From Anaerolineae bacterium (GTDB lineage Bacteria > Chloroflexota > Anaerolineae > B4-G1 > DUEL01): a stretch of DNA of 64,000 bases. Of the stretch, positions 39,902-50,600 are shown piece by piece (the first letter of the stretch is position 1; the number at the start of each line of letters is the position of its first letter). Location: positions 32,607-96,606 of the forward strand of contig JANXCY010000006.1 of NCBI GenBank assembly GCA_025060135.1, written 5' to 3'. The notes below the pieces were generated by a model that was not told the origin of the DNA, ran no database searches, and was given only the letters and a program-made list of their open reading frames with translations. Position numbers and translations under genes: made by a program.

Positions 39902-40561
39902 TCAATCCCGGAGCGGACGGTGCTCCTCCCCGGGATGCTGGATGCTCCCCTCGGGCCGCAGGGCCGCCAGCAACCGGCCCTGTAAAAGGGCCTGGGTTAC
40001 ATCCCCACGCGTCCGCTCCAGAACCCCCCGTAACTGATCCACCCGGTGGCGCAGGCCGCCGGTTACCACATCGGGAAAGTCATAGGTCATCAGGAGGTCG
40101 TAGACGGCCTCCATGACGGAAAGCAAGCGCTCTGCCTCTGGCAAACGGTCCTGGCGCAAGAGGTCCAGGCATCGCCGCCGCAGTTCGGAGGCCGCCTCAC
40201 AGAGGCCGTTGAGGTAAACAGCCGAGGAGACTCCCAATCCGGCAGGATCAGGGAGCGGTGCGCCGGTCACCATCGCCAGCACCAGGTGGGCCTCTGCCCG
40301 TTCTTTCAGGCCATCCTGAACGTAACCGGCGTAGAGAAGGTCCGGGTACGCGGTTACCGCCTCCACCATTTCAGCGGCGACCTCGTCGGCCTGATCCAGC
40401 AATTCCCGGGCGGTTCCCCATTCCTCCCGATGGACCGCGCGGATGGCCGTGGCACAAAGGCGGACCAGTTCGCGGGAACGGCGCAGGGCCTCGTCCCGGG
40501 CCGCATCCCGGGCAGAGAGATCAGCCCGAATTTCCTCGCCGAGAGCCTCCAATCGTTCCAA
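39902..40561 (-). CDS. Translin-family-like protein; probable TTG start next to the pyk stop
   Basis: SARDAARDEALRRSRELVRLCATAIRAVHREEW helical translin-like N terminus; YLNGLCEAASELRRRCLDLLRQDRLPEAERLLSVME. Confidence 0.65.
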   Translation of the reverse strand: MERLEALGEEIRADLSARDAARDEALRRSRELVRLCATAIRAVHREEWGTARELLDQADEVAAEMVEAVTAYPDLLYAGYVQDGLKERAEAHLVLAMVTGAPLPDPAGLGVSSAVYLNGLCEAASELRRRCLDLLRQDRLPEAERLLSVMEAVYDLLMTYDFPDVVTGGLRHRVDQLRGVLERTRGDVTQALLQGRLLAALRPEGSIQHPGEEHRPLRD

Positions 40562-40563
40562 CG

Positions 40564-41973
40564 CTATTCTCCCACTACGTGGACCTGGAGCATATTGGTG
40601 CGGCCCTCCCCGCCGAAGGGGACCCCTGCCGTCAACACCACCCGGTCGCCGTTCCGGACCAGGCCGGTTTGGAGGGCGGCCTGGATCATCCGGGCCATCA
40701 TCTCGTCGGTGGTAGTAAATGGTGGAACCAGGATCGGCGTTACTCCCCAGACCAGCGATAGCCGCATCAACGTGCGGAGGTTCGGCGTGGCGGCAATAAT
40801 TGGCACCGGTGGACGGTAGCGGGCAACCATTCGGGCGGTGGTACCAGACATAGTGGCCGTCAGAATGGCCCGGGCACCAACCTCGGCAGCAATCTCTACC
40901 GTTGCTCGGCTGATGGCTCCAGTAACCGATCCTTTTGGACACTCCAGTTCATGCAGAAAGCGCTCCGGAGAAAGATGGGCTTCCGCGCTGGCACAGATGC
41001 GGGCCATGGTCCGGGCTGCCTCCACCGGATAGGCTCCCACAGCCGTCTCGCCGGAGAGCATCACCGCGTCAGTGCCGTCCAGGACCGCATTGGCCACGTC
41101 GGACGCCTCGGCGCGGGTAGGGGTAGGGTTTTCTATCATCGTCTGGAGCATCTGGGTAGCGGTAATAACAGGCTTGCCGACCCGGTTGCAGGCACGGATG
41201 ATCCGCTTCTGGTGGAACGGTACCTCTTCGGCGGAAGTTTCCACCCCCAGGTCGCCCCGCGCCACCATCACTGCGTCGGCGACCTCTAAGATGGCATCAA
41301 ACGCCGCCACTGCCTCTGCTTTCTCGATTTTGACGACGATGGGCAGGTCGGCCGCGCCCCATTCCCTCAGCCATCGCCGCAGTTCCTGCACATCCGATGC
41401 AGACCGGACAAAGGAGAGAGCGATGAGGTCCACGCCCTGCTCCACGGCGAAACGAGCATCCTGGCGGTCTTTTTCGGTGAGCGCGGAGATGCGCAGGGCC
41501 GCGCCGGGGAGGTTCAGCCCTTTGTGAGAAGTCAGCCGTCCACCGAAGACGACCCGGCAGCGAACGCGCTCTCCATCGGCCCCCTCCACCCGTAGTTCCA
41601 GTTGCCCATCATCCAGAAGGACCCTCTGGCCCTCCCGCAAATCGGCCAGGACCTCCGGATGGGGCACCGGGAGGCGGCCTGGAGCGAAGGGAGCCGGGGA
41701 GAGGACAACCTCTTCTCCTGCCCGCAGGACAATACCATCGGGAGGAAGTGCTCCCAGCCGCAGTTTGGGGCCTTGAAGGTCAGCCATAATCGCCAGCAAG
41801 CAGCCCTCTTCCTGGGCCACCTGTCGCGCGACAGCAATGATGCGGGCATGGGTCTCCTGGTCGCCGTGGGAGAAGTTGATACGGGCAACCGTCATTCCAG
41901 CCCGGAGAAGGCCTCGGATGACCTCGGGGTCTCGCGAAGCCGGCCCTAAGGTGCAGACCAGTTTGGTGCGCAT
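40564..41973 (-). CDS. pyk: Pyruvate kinase
   Basis: RTKLVCTLGPASRDPEVI, ARINFSHGDQETH, MVARGDLGVE, TATQMLQTMIENPTPTRAEASDVANAVLDGTDAVMLSGETAVGAYP. Confidence 0.97.
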   Translation of the reverse strand: MRTKLVCTLGPASRDPEVIRGLLRAGMTVARINFSHGDQETHARIIAVARQVAQEEGCLLAIMADLQGPKLRLGALPPDGIVLRAGEEVVLSPAPFAPGRLPVPHPEVLADLREGQRVLLDDGQLELRVEGADGERVRCRVVFGGRLTSHKGLNLPGAALRISALTEKDRQDARFAVEQGVDLIALSFVRSASDVQELRRWLREWGAADLPIVVKIEKAEAVAAFDAILEVADAVMVARGDLGVETSAEEVPFHQKRIIRACNRVGKPVITATQMLQTMIENPTPTRAEASDVANAVLDGTDAVMLSGETAVGAYPVEAARTMARICASAEAHLSPERFLHELECPKGSVTGAISRATVEIAAEVGARAILTATMSGTTARMVARYRPPVPIIAATPNLRTLMRLSLVWGVTPILVPPFTTTDEMMARMIQAALQTGLVRNGDRVVLTAGVPFGGEGRTNMLQVHVVGE

Positions 41974-42044
41974 TGGAATCGCCCCTCCGCTAGGCATCCT
42001 GCAACCCGCCACGAAGGCTGAACGGTAACCACCGGTATCCTGAC

Positions 42045-43142
42045 CTACGGGAGCGCTTCCCAACGTCCCACCAGTTTTTCCATGACCTGGGGGAGGGTGG
42101 TATACTCCATCTCTTCCATCGGGAGGCGATGGGGCTCAAAGGGGCCATGGCGGCGGAAGTGGTCAGCGATGACGTTGCAGAGGCGGCGCGCTTCATCAAA
42201 GCCAGGGTCATCAAACATGTCCCGGGGACCCACCAGCCGCCCTCCGGCGATCTGGAACCCCAGGCAGACCACGCGCGGAGGGCCATCAAAACGGCTGGGA
42301 GTGGCATACCGGAGAGGAACGGGCATCAGCGGGCCGTAGTGAGAACCGCGCATCCACCCCTCCACGATATGTGGGAGGGTGAACGGCTCCAGTACCTCGC
42401 CCACGGCCGGGAAATCCCCCTGGCTCCGAACGATGCAGACCGGGTCATCCTTGCCCACATACCGTCCGGCAATCAACGCCAGACGCTGGGTAGAGGAGAC
42501 AGCAGCAATCTCCCCCCTCTTGGTGTAGACGGCCTTGACCGCATAACGGCCCGACGCCCCGATAAAGACCAGCAAGTCATAGATTTCCTCGGGGGTATTA
42601 AAAAAGATTCGCTTGCTCGCCTTGACATCGTGGACCTCAAACCGGAAGCCCTCGTGCATGGCAGGGGAGATGACCAGCCCAGCCGTGTTGAAGGGATCGG
42701 CGAACATCCGGTAAAGGGGAAGGTTCCAGGCTCCGGCAGAGGTCTTATCGGCCATAAAGATCAGCACCGGCTCGGAAGGCCGTTCGGTGAATTCCATTTC
42801 CGCCACGCCGGGGCCCATCCCCTTGACGTTGCCGGAAAACGCGTCCGCCAGCAGGTCCTGCCCGGCGCCATAGAGTTTCAGCCGTCTGGCCACTTCCGTA
42901 CAGGCGGCAAAGGTCTCCCAGGCCAGGCGGTGAATCTCAGGGCTATCCACTCCTTTGCGATGGGTCATAATGAGTTGCAGGTCATCCCCACAGGCGGTAA
43001 CGTGGAAATCCACCAGAATGTTGGCCTTTACTGCTGCTTCCAGCCGGTCCTCCGCTTCCTCAATTAATTCTTTATGAACGCTGGAATGTCCTACAAATCC
43101 ACCCACATCCGCTTTGATGACGCTGAGAGTGATCAGGTCCAT
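42045..43142 (-). CDS. fbp: Archaeal-type bifunctional fructose-1,6-bisphosphate aldolase/phosphatase (class V FBPase)
   Basis: LITLSVIKADVGGFVGHSSVH, TACGDDLQLIMTH, ADKTSAGAWNLPLYRMFADPFNTAGLVI. Confidence 0.93.
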   Translation of the reverse strand: MDLITLSVIKADVGGFVGHSSVHKELIEEAEDRLEAAVKANILVDFHVTACGDDLQLIMTHRKGVDSPEIHRLAWETFAACTEVARRLKLYGAGQDLLADAFSGNVKGMGPGVAEMEFTERPSEPVLIFMADKTSAGAWNLPLYRMFADPFNTAGLVISPAMHEGFRFEVHDVKASKRIFFNTPEEIYDLLVFIGASGRYAVKAVYTKRGEIAAVSSTQRLALIAGRYVGKDDPVCIVRSQGDFPAVGEVLEPFTLPHIVEGWMRGSHYGPLMPVPLRYATPSRFDGPPRVVCLGFQIAGGRLVGPRDMFDDPGFDEARRLCNVIADHFRRHGPFEPHRLPMEEMEYTTLPQVMEKLVGRWEALP

Positions 43143-43223
43143 GTTTCCTCCTTTCCTCAGCAACTTGGGAACGGTCCGCACGGCTTCAGGGAACGACCAT
43201 TTCTCCCGGGGCACAGGTCTCTA

Positions 43224-43535
43224 TCACCAGTAACGATAACGACTGCCTCTGGCATCTGGATGCTCCCTGCCCGGCCTTAACATCCCAGAGAATGCGGCGC
43301 AGAGAGACGAAAGAGCCAAGACCGGCCTCACCATCTGGCGACAGACCTGCTCCACCCCTTTTTGACCCCGCCCCAGAACCCTGCGCGCCCGCTGGAGCCA
43401 ACGAGGGAGAACCCGCCACCAGCGGGAGCGATAGAGGCCGTAATTCAACAGCGTCATCAGCGCTACCCCGGCCAGGGCGCCCAGGGCTATCTCCAGGGCC
43501 AGCAACATCAGCGCCAGGTCTCGCAGGATACTCAC
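43224..43535 (-). CDS. Small membrane protein, function unknown
   Basis: Start overlaps the stop of the CreD-like gene; N-terminal hydrophobic helix then basic region. Confidence 0.6.
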   Translation of the reverse strand: MSILRDLALMLLALEIALGALAGVALMTLLNYGLYRSRWWRVLPRWLQRARRVLGRGQKGVEQVCRQMVRPVLALSSLCAAFSGMLRPGREHPDARGSRYRYW

Positions 43536-44755
43536 TTTCCCTCTTCTCCTGGCTGTTGGGCTTCGACGCCTTTGGGCTCTTTCGGTTTTTCCCGGAAGAC
43601 TTCCACCCAGTCTACTTTAGCCGTCGCATGCATCAACACGGCCAGCGTAATAATGGCCCCAATGGTTACCACCAGGCCCGTATATCCCTCAAAGAAAAAG
43701 GCATAGGAGAAGAGCACCAGGAAAATGAACTGGGAACCACCCGCTGGCCAGAGGGCGAACCGCCAGTGGACCACTCGGGCCAGATACGAGACCACCAGGG
43801 CCAGGGAGACCAGGGACGCAATCACAAACGACCATTCCAGCAGGACATGGTCCACCAGATACGCAAACAGCAGGTGGAAGGCAAAGAAACCGGCCGCCAG
43901 GAAGAAATAATGCATCGGGTGCAAGTTGATCCCCCATACAGCGCCGATCACGACCAACACGGTGAAGAAAAACAGCAGGGAAACCGGCGCAAAGAAACTC
44001 ATCCGGCTGGCCATTGGGCCGGGATTAATCTTACGGGGCATCTCTATCCCGATATCAAAATCCGAAAGCAGGTTAGAGAATTTCCATTCTAACTGCCAGC
44101 CTTGGGGCGTAGGAGTTTTCGTAGTGGGGGAAACCGTGCTCTCCGGGAAGTTGAAACCGCCGAAATCGGTATTGGCAATCAGAGAAAAGTTCCGGACAGC
44201 CGTAACTCCGGGACCGAAGTCATAGCGCCACTCGTCCAGTCCTCGGGAGCGGTAGGCCAGACGGATGTCAGCGGTCTCGCCAGGCGCGAGAACGACCCGG
44301 GTATAGAGTGTCCCCCATTCATCGCCCACCAAACGCGCGTCCACATCCCGGACTCGGAAGACAAAATCATCGTAAATCGCATTGGAGGAAGGGAATTGGA
44401 AGGTTACAGTGGCCACAACTGTGCTGGTGAGAGGATTTCGGAAGGTGTACTTTGCATCAAAAGCCACCGTATAGGTGGCGTACCAGAGCAGCCCTTTCCG
44501 CCGATGCTGAAGATGGAAATCCACCCGAATGTCACTGGACTCCAACTCGCCGATCATAGGGGCCTGCCCGGGTACGGCCAACTGGATGGCGGGCGCGGCC
44601 TGGGTATGCGAAGCCCCCCAGAGGGTCTCTACCAAACGGCTCATCGCGTCATAGCCGGTGTAGGTCCGCGCGGCAATGCTGCCCCCCAGGATGGCCCAGG
44701 CGATGGAAGTACAGGCAAAAATAAAGATAATCGCGACCAAACGGCGCACAGTCAT
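43532..44755 (-). CDS. CreD-like inner-membrane protein
   Basis: N-terminal TM, large exoplasmic beta-rich domain, C-terminal TM bundle with LHPMHYFFLAAGFFAFHLLFAYLVDHV resembling CreD. Confidence 0.6.
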   Translation of the reverse strand: MTVRRLVAIIFIFACTSIAWAILGGSIAARTYTGYDAMSRLVETLWGASHTQAAPAIQLAVPGQAPMIGELESSDIRVDFHLQHRRKGLLWYATYTVAFDAKYTFRNPLTSTVVATVTFQFPSSNAIYDDFVFRVRDVDARLVGDEWGTLYTRVVLAPGETADIRLAYRSRGLDEWRYDFGPGVTAVRNFSLIANTDFGGFNFPESTVSPTTKTPTPQGWQLEWKFSNLLSDFDIGIEMPRKINPGPMASRMSFFAPVSLLFFFTVLVVIGAVWGINLHPMHYFFLAAGFFAFHLLFAYLVDHVLLEWSFVIASLVSLALVVSYLARVVHWRFALWPAGGSQFIFLVLFSYAFFFEGYTGLVVTIGAIITLAVLMHATAKVDWVEVFREKPKEPKGVEAQQPGEEGK

Positions 44756-44828
44756 AGATCACCCCCTTTTCGTGATATGAACAAAGGGGCGGCGGCCTGG
44801 CCACCGCCCCACTCTATCCCTGGTCCTC

Positions 44829-46568
44829 CTACTCGCCCTCCGGTGGAGGCGGCGGAGGCTGGCTGGCTGCCTTCGCCCGCTCCTCCGCCACCAGCATCCG
44901 TCGCAGCGTCTTGCCCACAAAGGTCTTGGGCAGTTCGGAGCGGAACTCCACATAGCGAGGGTATTTGTACTTCGCCAGCCGCTCCTTGGACCACTCAATA
45001 ATCTCTTCTTCGGTGGCCGTCTCCCCCGGCTTAAGGACGACCCAGGCCTTTACCGTCTCCCCCCGATACGGGTCGGGGATACCCGCCACTGCAACTTCCA
45101 GAATCTTGGGGTGTTGCTTCAGGACTTCCTCCACTTCGCGCGGGTAGACGTTGTAGCCACCGCAAATAATCATGTCCTTTTTGCGATCCACAATGTAGAA
45201 ATAGCCATCCTCGTCCATCTTAGCGATGTCGCCGGTGAAGAGCCAGACATGGCCATCGGGAAGTTGCCGAAGGACGTTGGCCGTCTCTGTGGGCATCTGC
45301 CAGTAGCCCTTGAAGACCTGGGGGCCCCGCAGGACCAGTTCCCCTTCCTCGCCCGGGCTCAGGAAACGGGTGCCGGTATCCAGGTCCACGATGGCTGCGT
45401 CCACGTCCGGCAGGGGCAGGCCAATACTCCCTTCCCGGTTCTCGCCCAGCATAGGGTTACAGTGAGAGGCCGTTGGGGCTTCGCTCAGGCCGTACCCTTC
45501 CCGCAGATTGCCGCCCGTCAACTGCTCAAATCGGGTCTGCGTCTCCCGAAGGAGCGGGGCTGAGCCGCTGATGCAGGCCCGGATGGAGCGAATGTTGACC
45601 TTTCCCTCCAGGACCTTGGGGTGGTTGTTGATGGCGTTGTACATCGTTGGAACGCCGGGGAAGATACTGGGCCGGTACTTGTTGATGGTCTCCAGGATGT
45701 CGTCAATATCCCGGGGGTTGGGGATGAGAATCTGAGTGGCACAGGCAGCCATCGCGAAGCACATCGCCGCCACCATCCCGTAGACATGGAAGAGGGGGAG
45801 GGCTGTCAGAACCGTCAGTTCGGCATCCCTCACCCCCGGCAGCCAGGACTTGATCTGGAGCGAATTCGCTACCAGGTTGAAATGGGTCCCCATTGCTCCC
45901 TTGGGGATTCCCGTCGTGCCGCCCGTGTACTGGAAGATGGCCACGTCTTCTTTGGGATTGATCTCCACCCTCGGGCGTGCAGCGGGCGAATGGGCCTTCA
46001 GGACATCCTGAAACCAGTGGTCGCCGGGCTCCAGCGTTACCCGATCGCCCGACTTTCTTTCCATCGCCAGGGTGAAGAGGAGTTTGAGGAGCGGCGGGAA
46101 ATATTCCTTAATGTTAGTAACGATGACGCGCCGGATTTGGGTGCGGGGCTGGACTTTCTTCACTACAGGATAGAAACGGCTCATCGCGATGATGACTTCC
46201 GCCCCGCAGTCATTCAACTGGTGCTCCAGTTCCGGCGGCGCGTAGAGGGGGTTACAGGCCACAACGATGCCGCCCGCCTTCAGGATGCCGAAGTAGGAAA
46301 TAATGAACTGGGGGCAATTCACCAGCAGAAGGGCAACCCGATCTCCCTTCTTCACCCCCATCCCGGCCAGGGCTGCCGCCATCCGGTCGGTCAATTCGTC
46401 CAGTTGCCGGTAGGTAAGCGTGCGCCCTTTAAAAATGATAGCGGCATGGTCGGGATATCGGCGCGCAGCATCCTCTACGAAATGGTACAAGGGGATAACA
46501 GGATAATCAATGTGGTGGGGGACGCCGGGGTCGTACTTCCTCAGCCACGGTCGCTGAATCTCCTCCAT
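44829..46568 (-). CDS. Long-chain acyl-CoA synthetase (AMP-forming)
   Basis: YTGGTTGIPKGAMGTH, GYGLSEAPTASHCNP, TGDIAKMDEDGYFYIVDRKKDMIICGGYNVYPREVEE. Confidence 0.94.
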   Translation of the reverse strand: MEEIQRPWLRKYDPGVPHHIDYPVIPLYHFVEDAARRYPDHAAIIFKGRTLTYRQLDELTDRMAAALAGMGVKKGDRVALLLVNCPQFIISYFGILKAGGIVVACNPLYAPPELEHQLNDCGAEVIIAMSRFYPVVKKVQPRTQIRRVIVTNIKEYFPPLLKLLFTLAMERKSGDRVTLEPGDHWFQDVLKAHSPAARPRVEINPKEDVAIFQYTGGTTGIPKGAMGTHFNLVANSLQIKSWLPGVRDAELTVLTALPLFHVYGMVAAMCFAMAACATQILIPNPRDIDDILETINKYRPSIFPGVPTMYNAINNHPKVLEGKVNIRSIRACISGSAPLLRETQTRFEQLTGGNLREGYGLSEAPTASHCNPMLGENREGSIGLPLPDVDAAIVDLDTGTRFLSPGEEGELVLRGPQVFKGYWQMPTETANVLRQLPDGHVWLFTGDIAKMDEDGYFYIVDRKKDMIICGGYNVYPREVEEVLKQHPKILEVAVAGIPDPYRGETVKAWVVLKPGETATEEEIIEWSKERLAKYKYPRYVEFRSELPKTFVGKTLRRMLVAEERAKAASQPPPPPPEGE

Positions 46569-46730
46569 GGCAGTCGCCTCCTTCGCTGGGGATATAGATC
46601 GGACCTGGACGCCAGAGGGGAAAGACGGGATACCCTATCTTGGTGAGTCCGCCTCACCTCCTTTCAGAACCCGGAATACATGATCCGGGGCAGCGAAGAA
46701 ATGGCCGCCCCGCAGACGCTCGGGTCCGGC

Positions 46731-47426
46731 CTAAGGGCTCACCGGAATACGGATGACCTGCCCCACGCGAATGTGATGGGGGTTCGCAATACCGTTATAG
46801 GAGGCCAGATAGAGGTAGTTCAGGTTGTACCGCAGAGCAATACGGAAGAGGTTGTCCCCCGGCTGAACTGTGTAAAGGATTTCGTTCCCGCTTGGCGGCT
46901 GCCCCCCCGCCCCGGGGATGCGCAAAACCTGACCGGGATAAATGCGGTTGGGATTGAGAATATTGTTGTAAGCCGCCAGGTCCCGCCAGTCCACCCCATA
47001 TTGCCGGGCGATTTGCAGAAGCCACTCTCCCGGTTGCACAACATGCGTTCTCTCGCCACCCGTAGCAACCGCAGCGGCCTCAGGGGTCGGAAGCAGCGCC
47101 GGGGTCGGAGAGGGAGTCTCTATTGGGACTGGCGAGGCCTCCGCAGGCGCAGAAACAGATTCGGCCATAGGCGATGGTGTCTCTGTCGCTACAACGGTGG
47201 GAAACGGGGTCGGCGTCTCAGAGGGAATTGGCGATAGGAACGCCACCGCCGTTGCGGTCGCCTGCTCCCAGAGCGCCTGAGCGGCAGCAGTCGCCATACC
47301 GGATTCTATCAGTTCCTCCTGGGAAGGAGTGGGGGTAACGTCGGGGGCCGCAGGCAGGTAGCAACCGGCCATCAGAGAGCACACCAGTCCTATACCCAAC
47401 AGGAGAAGAAAGCAGTTATATTTCAT
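46731..47426 (-). CDS. Lipoprotein with two LysM domains
   Basis: Lipobox LMAGC; two LysM modules THVVQPGEWLLQIARQYGVDWRDLAAYNNILNPNRIYPGQVLRIP and YTVQPGDNLFRIALRYNLNYLYLASYNGIANPHHIRVGQVIRIP. Confidence 0.93.
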   Translation of the reverse strand: MKYNCFLLLLGIGLVCSLMAGCYLPAAPDVTPTPSQEELIESGMATAAAQALWEQATATAVAFLSPIPSETPTPFPTVVATETPSPMAESVSAPAEASPVPIETPSPTPALLPTPEAAAVATGGERTHVVQPGEWLLQIARQYGVDWRDLAAYNNILNPNRIYPGQVLRIPGAGGQPPSGNEILYTVQPGDNLFRIALRYNLNYLYLASYNGIANPHHIRVGQVIRIPVSP

Positions 47427-47473
47427 CCATCCTCCTGGCAAATGGACAGACCAATATGAAATAAGACATTTAC

Positions 47474-47502
47474 ATCATACCATAAGAAAGTGAGAAAGTC
47501 AA
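47474..47502 (-). promoter_or_regulatory. Promoter TTGACT-N17-TATGAT upstream of LysM lipoprotein
   Basis: Direct reading on the minus strand. Confidence 0.7.
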
Positions 47503-47609
47503 GAATTTTGCCTTCACGGCCAAAGGTTACGCTCCTGTAACCTTGCGGACACCCCCCACCGAACCAGCCCGAGGTATCATATAGACAGGGATTTCAGTTA
47601 GGGGGAATC

Positions 47610-50600
47610 ATGAGATCCGCCATTAAAGCTCGTATACCGCAACTCCTGCTGGCTCCAGGGATTGGTCTGGCTCTGACGATGCTCCTGGTCCTCCTGCCGC
47701 CCGCCACCCATTCACTGGACGTGGCCCCTCCTTCGCGCCTCTGTTTTTGGTCCGATCAGGGGGTGGCCTGTGTGGAGCGAGCGCTACTCGCTGTGAGCAC
47801 TGCCGCAGCAACAGATGACACGGCCCGAGGCATAGCGCTCCTGCGAGCCCTCCTGGCTGGTCCCACCCCCCACGAGAAGGCGCAGGGACTCACCAGCGCG
47901 TTCCCGCCCGGCACTCGCCTGGCCGGTTTCCGCCTGGAGCCCCACCGTACCGCCGTAGTCCAATTGGAAGTCCCAGCGACGGCTCTCTCCCCCCTGGACC
48001 CCGCTGCCTTTGAGGCCATGGTCGGGCAACTGGCGGGGACACTGGAGCCGCTGGGTTGGCAAGACCTGCGGATTCAGACCCGCGACCCGGCCACCGGGGC
48101 CTTTATCCCTCTGGCGACCTTTCTGCCGGAGATGCCCGTACCCCGGAAGGAGACAGTAACAGCTGAAGTCGCCCCCCAGGAGCCTTCGGCCAGCGGGTCG
48201 GCCTTGTCCAACCTGGGGGAGACGTCAACGCAGGTGGACACTTGGCACGCCAGCGCCCAAGAAGGCCAATTTCTAATCGGCGCCGGCAGCCTGAAGGGCA
48301 AAACGGTCTACCTCAGCGCCGGGCACGGCTGGCTCTGGAACGGCTACCAATGGCGCACCCAGCGGCCCCCCTACCCCACCGCCCCCTACGTCGGCCCTAT
48401 CATTGAGGACCACAACAACGCCGAAGCCGTCAACCAGTACCTGGTCCGCTACCTCCAGAACGCTGGCGCCACCGTCATCCCCGTCCGGGAGCGGGATATG
48501 AACCCCGCCGCCATCGTCGGTGACAACGACAACCCCGGCAGTGGCTACGCCGAGACCGGGACCTGGATCACCAGCATTTATACCGGCTATCTGGGCAGTA
48601 CGTACCGCTACACGACCACTGTTACCGGCACCGCTACTGCTACCGCTACCTGGACCTTCGCTGTCCCCGCCGACGGGGAGTACGCCGTCTACGCCTGGTA
48701 CCGACAGGGGACCAACCGCGCCCCCGATGCCCGTTATACCATCCACCATGCCGGCGGCGCGACAGAAGTGGTGGTGGACCAGCGCATCCACGGCAATACC
48801 TGGCGGTATCTGGGCACCTTCGGTTTCCGCGCCGGGCAGGTCGCCACGGTCACCCTAAGCAACCGCTCGGCCTACGCGGGTCGGGCCGTGATCGCGGACG
48901 CCGTCCGGGTCGGCGGTGGGGTCTTCTCCAGCCTGACCGGTATCTACACCACGACGGCCCCCTACGCCCCCAACAAGCCCTGGTGGGAGGTCGCCGCGTA
49001 TTACCATGTCCAGCGCATGGGCCTGAATCCCTCCGGCTGGCCCTCCTACGGCTACTTCAACGACGTCGTCGCCCGGCCCATGTACGCCCGCTGGGAGCAC
49101 GCCGGGACCGGCGAGGATGCCCTCTACATTTCCTGGCATTCCAACGGGAGCAGTAGCGGCTACCAGACAACCACGCGGGGCACCGACCTGTACATCTACA
49201 ACGGTGAGGTGCCTACCCGTCCCGTTACTCCGGGCAGCACCGAACTCCGGGAGGCCCTGTTCACGGAAATCAGCCGTACCCTACGGGCCGCCTGGGACCC
49301 CACATGGCCCGTCCGCAAGCGGGCCGCCAACCTGGGCGAACTGCGGGAACTCTGGGACCCGGACCCCACTGTCCAGATGCCCGGTGTCCTCATAGAGGTC
49401 GCCTTCCACGACCATCCCACCGATACCGACGCGCTGAAGGAACCGAAGTTCAACCAACTGGTCGCCCGTGCCGTCTACCGGGGGATCATTCGGTACTTTG
49501 AGACCCGCAACGGGACAGACCTGCCGCTTCTCCCGGAGCCACCCACCCATTTGGCCGTCCGGAACCTGGGGGATGGACGGGTCCAGGTCTCCTGGCGGCC
49601 CCCTGCGACGAACACTCCCGGTCTGGAGAGCGACCCGCCCACCGGCTACCGGGTCTACACCTCTACCAACGGCGTCGGCTGGTCAGCAGCCGCGTTGGTC
49701 TCCACCACTGTCTACACCCTGACCGGTGTCCCGGCGGGGCAAATCCTCTTTGTCCGCGTTACCGCTGTGAATGGCGGCGGTGAATCCTTCCCAACAGAAG
49801 TACTGGCAGTCCGCGTGGCGCAGGCTGAAAGCCTGCGCGACCGCTCTAATGCCGTCAACCATAGCGAATCCTTCCCGAGGGAGGTGCTGGGGACCCTCAC
49901 CCCCTCCTCCGCACTTCCTCTCCCGCAAACAGGAGAGGAGGAAGCCGAAGGGGTAGGCATGAGGGCCCTCCTGGTCAACGGCTTTGACCGCCTGAACCGC
50001 GCCATGCTGATCCCGGAAACCGACCCGGTGATGGGCTTCAACCTGCGAATGCTCCTGAACCGGATGAACGCGCGCAACTACGTCCTCCAGCACGGGCCGG
50101 CGATCTCCTTACCCTTTGATAGCGCCAGCAACGAGGCCGTCCGGGATGGCGACGTCTCCCTGACCGAGTACGGGCTGGTGGATTGGATGCTTGGGGAAGA
50201 ATCCGCCGCCGACCAGACGCTGGACCCCACGGAGCGGGCCCTCCTGCGGGCGTATCTGAATCGGTGCGGGAGGCTTCTCATCAGCGGGACAGAAATCGGC
50301 TGGCATCTGGATGGCCAGGGTGCCGACCCGGACTTCTACCGCAACACCCTACGGGCCCGATACGTCGCCGATGACGCTGGAACCTATGGGGTTACCCCCA
50401 CCGCCGGCTCCATTTTCGCAGGCCTGGGGCCTTTCCGCTTTGACGCGCCCGGGATGTACGACCCAGACTTTCCGGACGTCATCAGTCCCACCGCCGGGTC
50501 GGTCGCCGCGCTAACGTACGTGGGCGGAACAGGCGGCGTCGCTGCCGTCCAGTACGTCAGCGACTGCTCCCGCCTGGTCTACCTGGCCTTTCCCTTTGAA

